DNA of 64,000 bases from Clostridia bacterium (GTDB taxonomy: Bacteria > Bacillota > Clostridia > Christensenellales > Borkfalkiaceae), in the NCBI GenBank assembly GCA_017625565.1, contig JAGAKN010000022.1, positions 21,259-85,258 on the forward strand, written 5' to 3'. The notes beneath the pieces are model-generated. The model ran no database searches. It was not told where the DNA came from and worked only from the letters and a program-made list of their open reading frames with translations. Positions 59,545 to 64,000 of this stretch are shown piece after piece (within the stretch, counting starts at the first letter, position 1; every line of letters begins with the position of its first letter). A program made the translations under genes and the position numbers.

Positions 59545-60249
59545 ATGAAAACGATTATTGCAATCGGCGGGGGAGAGCTCCGTGAAAGAACAACCTTAAA
59601 AATTGACGAATATATCGCAAATCTTGCGAAAGCGCGCGCGGGAGAGCAACGTGCAAACGCGTTGTTTATCCCGACGGCGAGCCACGATTTTATGCCCTAT
59701 TATAATACGTTCCATAAAGTATATACAGGGGTATTCAATATCAAAACGGACGTTGCGTTGACGGTTTTTAAGGAAGTTGACGAAGAAAAATTGCGCGCGA
59801 AGTTTGAAAAAGCCGACGTCATTTACGTGGGCGGTGGCGACACCGTGTTTATGATGGAAAGCTGGAAAAAATCGGGGATATTACCCCTGTTGAAAGACGC
59901 ATATGAACGCGGAGTTATCCTTGCAGGGTTGTCTGCAGGCGCGATTTGTTGGTTTTCGGATATCTACACCGATTCCGCGCAAGAACTCACGGGAGAGCAG
60001 TACGCTATGTTCCAAGGTTTGGGTTGGATTTCGGGTGTAATTTCTCCGCATTACAACACAAGAATGCTTGACTTTGACAAATTAGTATGCTATAATTACG
60101 ATTGTGCTTACGGACTAGAAGACGATTCGGCGATCGTACTCAAAGACGGGGAAGTACAGGGGAGCGTGTCAAGCGGTGGCGTAGCGTGGCGGTTGGAACG
60201 CCGTGGCGGAACGTTGCAAAAGACGGCGATCCCCGAGATAACCAAATAA
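59545..60249 (+). CDS. pepE: Peptidase E-like (S51) dipeptidase
   Basis: 234 aa. Class I glutamine-amidotransferase-like fold with nucleophile Ser in GVILAGLSAGAICWF, YVGGGDTVFMMESW upstream and SPHYNTR downstream, as in S51 peptidases (aspartyl dipeptidase/cyanophycinase group). Substrate not established. AAAAGGAG precedes the ATG. The tRNA-Leu begins 2 bp after the stop, and a consensus promoter for it lies inside this gene. Confidence 0.88.
   Translation: MKTIIAIGGGELRERTTLKIDEYIANLAKARAGEQRANALFIPTASHDFMPYYNTFHKVYTGVFNIKTDVALTVFKEVDEEKLRAKFEKADVIYVGGGDTVFMMESWKKSGILPLLKDAYERGVILAGLSAGAICWFSDIYTDSAQELTGEQYAMFQGLGWISGVISPHYNTRMLDFDKLVCYNYDCAYGLEDDSAIVLKDGEVQGSVSSGGVAWRLERRGGTLQKTAIPEITK
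60068..60096 (+). promoter_or_regulatory. Internal promoter in pepE, probably for tRNA-Leu
   Basis: TTGACT (60068-60073), 17 bp, TATAAT (60091-60096) within the pepE coding sequence, about 155 bp before tRNA-Leu. No other promoter is seen between pepE and the tRNA. Confidence 0.5.
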
Positions 60250-60251
60250 AG

Positions 60252-60334
60252 GCGGATGTGGCGAAACTGGCAGACGCGCAGGTTTCAGGTTCCTGTGGGC
60301 AACCGTATGGGTTCAAATCCCTTCATCCGCACCA
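60252..60334 (+). tRNA. tRNA-Leu (anticodon CAG)
   Basis: 83 nt. Acceptor GCGGATG (60252-60258) pairs with CATCCGC, discriminator A, CCA encoded at 60332-60334. The anticodon loop TTCAGGT gives CAG, reading CUG. The variable arm TGGGCAACCGTA and T-arm GGGTTCAAATCCC are present. The last pair of the anticodon stem is a T-T mismatch. The minus-strand recombinase frame runs into this gene. Confidence 0.93.
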
Positions 60335-61859
60335 GACGGTAACTATCCGAACCTTTCGGAGAGTTACCGTTTTTTTCTTTACAATCCTTATAAATAAAGG
60401 CTTTCAGCTCGTTAGAAGAAACCCGACAGCACTCGTCAGGAGTGCCGTCGGGTAATTGTTTATTTGTGAAATTGTAGTAAATTTCGATTTTATCGTCGAA
60501 AAGAATTGCCCTTTGAACAAACGAATGTATCATCAAATTTGGCTCTTTTCTCGCCGTATGTAGCAGGAATTGGAACACTTCTTCACGGGTAAGTTGATTT
60601 TGTGCTTTGTATTCTTCTATTACGATTTTTTCGTCGAGTAATGCAAGCTCGTTTTCCAAGTCCTGCATACGCTGTTTCGTGGTCGCTGTGAAAATCCCTT
60701 CTTCAATGGCTTTCATAACGTTGTCAAGAGAACGCTTTATTCTATCTCTATCGGCGTGTAGAATATTCAGCAGGGATTTATCGTGCATACGCTTTGCGTG
60801 TACTTCCATTATCCTATCTGAAAGCCATTCCACGGTTTCCGTCTTGCCGAAAATCAAATCCGTTATCGCAATAACCGTGTTTTCCAGCTTCTCTTTCGGG
60901 AGCGTTTTCTTCTCGCAAATTTTATATTTCTTCCTGCCCATACACTTGTAATAATGCTTTACGTCGCCCATGTGGGAAGTGCCGCTTTCGCCTTGCATAC
61001 TTTTTCCGCAATGCCCACAAAAGAGCTTGTTTCGTAAGTAATATTCGGTTTCGTTACTCCGCGAGCCGATTTTATTTCGCTCCAAAATGCGTTGCACTTC
61101 ATCGAAAAGCGGTTTCGGTACGATTGCAGGGTAAATATTATCGTAAACGCCGTCTTTATGCCGTGTAATGCCGATATATTTTTCTAAACGCAACATACCG
61201 TAAAGCGTGTTCATCGGGAAAACCTTTCCGCGATGGCGGATTCCCTTTGCGGCAAGCTCTGCGATAATGTCTTTTGCGAGCTTCCCTTCGGCGTATTGCT
61301 GAAAAATCCAACGTACAACCTCTGCTTCGTCCTCGTGAATGAGGACTTTTTTGTTTTCTACGCGATATCCAAAGCATACGCGCCCACCTGAATACAAGCC
61401 CTTTAAGCGGTTTTCGTGCAATCCACGTAAAACCTTTTGTGAAAGCTCTGCCGAGTAGTATTCCGCAAGCCCGATATACATATTTTCAAGCAAAATCCCG
61501 TCAAGGTTCTTTGAGCCGTCAATGTTTTCAGACGTTCTCTGCGTTGCGGAAATGAGCGTTTTGCCGTTCTTTTTCAATTTTTGCTTGTTGACAGCAATTT
61601 CAATGGAATTTCGCCCGAAACGGTCTATTGCATACACAAGAACAATATCCCACGGAACGGGCTTTGCGCTGTCTGCAAGCATTTGTTGAAACGCTGCTCG
61701 CTGGTCGTTTGTACCCGTCATAGCCTTGTCGATATAGGTATCGACAATGTTGATTTCGTTATCTTTCGCATATTGATTACAGATACGAAGTTGACCTTCA
61801 ATGGATTGGTCGTTCTGCCGTTCGCTTGAATAACGTGCGTAAATAACTGCTGATTTCAT
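60285..61859 (-). CDS. Large serine recombinase (site-specific integrase)
   Basis: 524 aa. An N-terminal resolvase domain (VIYARYSSERQNDQSIEGQL, catalytic Ser11; VYAIDRFGRN), a recombinase domain, a zinc ribbon KLFCGHCGKSMQG...YYKCMGRKKYKICEKK, a coiled coil, and IYYNFTNKQLPDG near the end. Such enzymes integrate and excise phages and conjugative elements. The stop at 60285-60287 lies within tRNA-Leu: the last 25 or so residues are encoded by the complement of the tRNA and its terminator, so the natural C terminus may have been replaced at insertion. The start at 61859 has GGAGG 9 nt upstream. The tail codes over an internal hairpin (60429-60455). Confidence 0.9.
   Translation of the reverse strand: MKSAVIYARYSSERQNDQSIEGQLRICNQYAKDNEINIVDTYIDKAMTGTNDQRAAFQQMLADSAKPVPWDIVLVYAIDRFGRNSIEIAVNKQKLKKNGKTLISATQRTSENIDGSKNLDGILLENMYIGLAEYYSAELSQKVLRGLHENRLKGLYSGGRVCFGYRVENKKVLIHEDEAEVVRWIFQQYAEGKLAKDIIAELAAKGIRHRGKVFPMNTLYGMLRLEKYIGITRHKDGVYDNIYPAIVPKPLFDEVQRILERNKIGSRSNETEYYLRNKLFCGHCGKSMQGESGTSHMGDVKHYYKCMGRKKYKICEKKTLPKEKLENTVIAITDLIFGKTETVEWLSDRIMEVHAKRMHDKSLLNILHADRDRIKRSLDNVMKAIEEGIFTATTKQRMQDLENELALLDEKIVIEEYKAQNQLTREEVFQFLLHTARKEPNLMIHSFVQRAILFDDKIEIYYNFTNKQLPDGTPDECCRVSSNELKAFIYKDCKEKNGNSPKGSDSYRLVRMKGFEPIRLPTGT
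60336..60376 (+). terminator. Terminator of tRNA-Leu
   Basis: ACGGTAACT/AGTTACCGT (60336-60344, 60362-60370) with inner TCCGA/TCGGA, followed by seven T. It lies inside the recombinase reading frame. Confidence 0.82.
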
Positions 61860-62241
61860 ATATTTTTACCTCCGAATTTTATTCTATTTCTATTTTAATG
61901 TTTTCCCATTCAAAAGGAAATAAACTTGGGATATACAACGGACAAACAAGACCTATCCGCCACCCAAACTTTACCCAAAGTTTGAACGAAATAAGGGAAA
62001 ATTTTTTCGCAAAAAATTTTCACAAAACCAAAAAATCGAAAAGCGGCAAGCAGTCAAGGAAAAAGGAAAAAAATTTTGTGATGGCGTAATGTTTGAAATA
62101 CAAACAAAATATTTTTCCCCTTGACGGCGCAGACGGTTTTTGATACCGAATTTAGCGTTTTATCCCAAGTTTATCAACAATTTTTTAGAAATACCCTAAT
62201 AAAACGGCTTTCTCGTGGCTTATAAGTGAGGAGGTTTTTAT
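61860..62241. other. 382-bp non-coding region rich in inverted repeats
   Basis: ATAAACTTGGGATA (61920-61933) is repeated in inverted form as TATCCCAAGTTTAT (62161-62174). Between them are CAAACTTT/AAAGTTTG (near 61967-61986), an AAAATTTTTT/AAAAAATTTT hairpin (near 61999-62021) and further A-runs. It separates the recombinase from the 48-aa gene. It may hold the recombinase control region and/or attachment and binding sites. Confidence 0.6.
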
Positions 62242-62388
62242 ATGATAGAAATAGAAATGGAAAACGAATTAGGATTAAAAATATTCATAAACGGCGTTCC
62301 CGATATAAAAGAAATACCGCCTGACAAGCTCGAAAGCCTGTTGGCGGTATTAGAAATGCAAATAAGCAAATATTATGAAACAAAATAG
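62242..62388 (+). CDS. 48-aa acidic small protein
   Basis: ATG 62242 is preceded by AGGAGG at ideal spacing. The peptide begins MIEIEMENELGLKIFINGVPDIKE and continues into an amphipathic helix (LESLLAVLEMQISKYY). Strong ribosome site and protein-like composition argue it is real. It faces away from the recombinase across the inverted-repeat region. It could be a small regulator of the element; no family recognised. Confidence 0.65.
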   Translation: MIEIEMENELGLKIFINGVPDIKEIPPDKLESLLAVLEMQISKYYETK

Positions 62389-62390
62389 CT

Positions 62391-63287
62391 TTAATTTCTG
62401 TGTGCGATACGTTGGTATAATTGTACAATGTCTTTTAATACTTCTACGTGTGTAAAATCTTTGTTGTATGCGATATTCATTTCGCGCATCATACTTAAAT
62501 TTTCAATAGGCAGAATAGTCAATTTTCCTTTTTTAACTTCGCTTATGCAAGCGCTTTTGGGGAGAATAGAAACGCCGAGATCCTTTCGGACAAGCTCTTT
62601 AATCGTCGCAACATTATCAACTTCCAGCGAAACGTTGAAATTTTCTATGTTTTCGTTAATACTGACGAGCGTCGATTCAAACAACTGTCTTGTCGCGGAG
62701 GAAGGTAAACGCAAAATCATATTTTCTTTTTTCAATTCGTTTATCGTAACCATAGATTGTTTGGATAAAGGATTCTCGTTATTCAAAACGCATACGAGAT
62801 AGTCGGTATCAAGCATAAAATAGTTTAACTTTTGGGATAATCGTTTCCCTTCTACAATCGCAATATCCAGCTCATAATTTTCAAGCATATCATAAAGATT
62901 ATTTATGGTATCCGTGAGAATTGTTATAGTAATATGAGGATATTCGTTTGCGTATTTCGCCAAAATTTCCGTGATGGAATTATTTTCGGAAGTATGCGTA
63001 ATGCCGATACGGAATCTTGATACGTGTCGTTGTTCGTCTGCGATTTTTACAAGCATTTTATCGTGTAACGCTTTCAATCGTCGTGCATACGTAACGGCGA
63101 TTTTTCCTTCTTGTGTAAGCCTAAAATCACCTTTCCCACGAAAGAAAAGTTTTGCATTACATTCTTTTTCAAGTTGATTGATATGATTGCTTACCGCAGG
63201 TTGGGTAAGCGATAAAATTTCCGCAGCTTTCGTGAAATTTTTGCAGTCGGCAACGACGAGCAACGTTTCTAACTTTACGTCCAACAT
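62391..63287 (-). CDS. LysR family transcriptional regulator
   Basis: 298 aa. An N-terminal winged helix-turn-helix (LETLLVVADCKNFTKAAEILSLTQPAVSNHINQLEKECNAKLFFR) is followed by a LysR substrate-binding domain. ATG 63287 follows AAGGAG; the frame up to 63338 has no ribosome site. It is divergent from a small membrane protein and a cation antiporter, with a LysR-type palindrome between them, so it most likely controls that pair and itself. The inducer is unknown. Confidence 0.92.
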   Translation of the reverse strand: MLDVKLETLLVVADCKNFTKAAEILSLTQPAVSNHINQLEKECNAKLFFRGKGDFRLTQEGKIAVTYARRLKALHDKMLVKIADEQRHVSRFRIGITHTSENNSITEILAKYANEYPHITITILTDTINNLYDMLENYELDIAIVEGKRLSQKLNYFMLDTDYLVCVLNNENPLSKQSMVTINELKKENMILRLPSSATRQLFESTLVSINENIENFNVSLEVDNVATIKELVRKDLGVSILPKSACISEVKKGKLTILPIENLSMMREMNIAYNKDFTHVEVLKDIVQLYQRIAHRN

Positions 63288-63335
63288 AACTATATACTCC
63301 TTTGTATAAATTATTTTTATTGAAACCAAAAAAAT

Positions 63336-63352
63336 CATAACTTGACTTTATG
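63336..63352. promoter_or_regulatory. LysR-type operator
   Basis: CATAA-N7-TTATG, a palindrome with the T-N11-A spacing of LysR boxes, overlapping the -35 element of the divergent promoter at 63342. Confidence 0.6.
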
Positions 63353-63370
63353 ACGTTTTTAGTATATCAT
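63342..63370 (+). promoter_or_regulatory. Promoter of the membrane protein-antiporter unit
   Basis: TTGACT (63342-63347), 17 bp, TATCAT (63365-63370), 37 bp before the ATG at 63408. Confidence 0.65.
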
Positions 63371-63407
63371 ATATAGAAATAAATTGCAAGTAAAGGAGCG
63401 AATAGAT

Positions 63408-63851
63408 ATGAATTTTCTTTGGTCGATTTTCAAGTGTAATTTTACACGTTTTTTTCCTAAATCAAATGACGACGGTTTACAAATAGGATATTCTACACAA
63501 GATAATTCGTTTTGTGCAAATGTGATTGTTACTACGGTCAAAAGAAAAAGTAAAAAATGGCTTTTACCTGTAAATCTTACTCTATTTCTTTTAGGTTTGT
63601 TATTTCTGATTGCCGACGATTACATACAACTGCATACGAGTTCAAATACGATCCATATTATTATGATTGTTGCGGCGTCCGTTTTTTTCGTTTTGAAGTT
63701 TGACGCGTGGAAATTGAGCAACGATAAAAATATTTTGAAACTAATGTATATCGTTTGTGCAAGTTTTGTCGGCGGTTTGGTTTGTATTACGTATATTTTC
63801 TTGATTGCTTATGAAAACATAGCGGCATATCATTTTTGGAGAGGATTTTGA
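63408..63851 (+). CDS. Small membrane protein upstream of the antiporter
   Basis: 147 aa, AT-rich. A soluble N-terminal stretch of about 50 residues is followed by three membrane helices (about 58-75, 83-100 and 112-136). No family recognised. ATG 63408 has AAAGGAG 12 nt upstream; the frame up to 63384 adds eight residues without support. The antiporter starts 1 bp after its stop, so the two are made together and may form one complex. Confidence 0.7.
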   Translation: MNFLWSIFKCNFTRFFPKSNDDGLQIGYSTQDNSFCANVIVTTVKRKSKKWLLPVNLTLFLLGLLFLIADDYIQLHTSSNTIHIIMIVAASVFFVLKFDAWKLSNDKNILKLMYIVCASFVGGLVCITYIFLIAYENIAAYHFWRGF

Positions 63852-63852
63852 A

Positions 63853-64000
63853 ATGTTGAATAACTTTTATGATAAATTACAAAAACAATCGCCTGTCGCG
63901 GTTATCATTATTGCAATCGCCATTATGCTGCTTTGCGGTTTTTTAATGACGCGTATTACAAAAAAATTAAAGTTACCCAACGTAACCGCATATATCGTTA
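63853..64000 (+). CDS. Start of a CPA2/Kef-type cation:proton antiporter
   Basis: Only the first 49 codons are in the window; the frame is open at 64000. After a short polar start there is a first membrane helix (VAVIIIAIAIMLLCGFLMTRI) followed by TKKLKLPNVTAYIV. The G-(x)n-KLPxVxxYI pattern is typical of the first helix pair of Kef/NapA-type Na+(K+)/H+ antiporters. AGAGGA precedes the ATG. Confidence 0.7.
   Translation, partial: MLNNFYDKLQKQSPVAVIIIAIAIMLLCGFLMTRITKKLKLPNVTAYIV

Larger units (their letters stand above)
60335..64000. mobile_element. Probable left end of an integrated element next to tRNA-Leu
   Basis: A serine recombinase abuts tRNA-Leu, followed by a recombinase-linked inverted-repeat region, a 48-aa protein and AT-rich genes (LysR regulator, membrane protein, antiporter) that continue past the window. 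Base composition drops compared with the rest. The other end is not in the window, so the extent, and whether the LysR cluster is cargo, are unknown. Confidence 0.5.

Overview
The window reads as chromosomal DNA of an anaerobic, low-to-mid GC member of the Clostridia (Bacillota). The evidence is gene content: a cobalamin riboswitch and a tetrahydrofolate riboswitch each driving a lone ECF-transporter S component, clostridial type III glutamine synthetase, an oxygen-sensitive 2-hydroxyacyl-CoA-dehydratase-type activase pair, SbcCD, the sua5-ywlE-rpiB-upp order known from Bacillus, the ACT/UPF0210 pair, DUF951 and strong Shine-Dalgarno sites. A gut Christensenellales-like lineage is my guess and is not proved by the sequence.

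Layout. 1-9.8 kb: end of an unidentified gene with a His8 tail, a phosphohexomutase-transketolase operon (minus), a DegV protein, a B12-riboswitch locus (DUF4430 lipoprotein + ECF S component), a PH-domain protein, a UDP-sugar pyrophosphorylase and a DUF421/DUF4363 pair. 9.9-14.8 kb: THF riboswitch-folT, then lgt-pncB-lspA-rluD. 14.8-22.5 kb: DUF512 radical SAM-der-leucine-rich-repeat lipoprotein, plsY, trkA-trkH. 22.5-23.8 kb: tmRNA, then an unusual stretch with a variable-hairpin repeat array, an AT-rich small membrane protein and a hairpin-rich non-coding tract. 23.8-29.3 kb: ion permease-HAD phosphatase-GH36 operon and an O-antigen-ligase-like protein. 29.4-37.7 kb: glnN-nadE (minus), a giant activase with its reductase partner, and an atypical acyltransferase. 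37.7-39.6 kb: SulP transporter and a tRNA-Ser whose 3' end and terminator are duplicated around a folded 150-nt element. 39.7-56.8 kb: DnaD-like protein, sbcD-sbcC, an alpha/beta-hydrolase-like protein, DUF951, lepB, a second DegV, ACT/UPF0210, pepF, dnaB, tsaC, ywlE fused to an AT-hook tail, rpiB, upp. 57.6-60.3 kb: second GH36, peptidase E, tRNA-Leu. 60.3-64.0 kb: a large serine recombinase whose reading frame runs into tRNA-Leu, a 48-aa protein, and a LysR-divergent membrane protein/cation antiporter cluster running off the end. This looks like the left edge of an integrated element.

How genes work together. Two vitamin-salvage loci are controlled by their own ligands and probably share an energising ECF module encoded elsewhere. 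Lgt and LspA mature the lipoproteins seen here (DUF4430 and LRR proteins). Glutamine synthetase and NAD synthetase form a nitrogen/NAD unit, and PncB adds nicotinate salvage. SbcCD, DnaD and DnaB belong to replication and repair. Most recognisable promoters share one design: a TTGACA-like or TTGCTT -35, exactly 17 bp, and TATAAT or TACAAT.

No single locus is clearly a new defence or mobile system. The best candidates for something undescribed are the tRNA-Ser-flanked folded element (39.25-39.51 kb), the GTATGTAAT variable-hairpin array (22.96-23.11 kb), the arginine-phosphatase/AT-hook fusion (55.6 kb), the ATP-driven reductase pair (32.5-36.7 kb) and the DUF4430-ECF B12 locus (5.1-6.4 kb).
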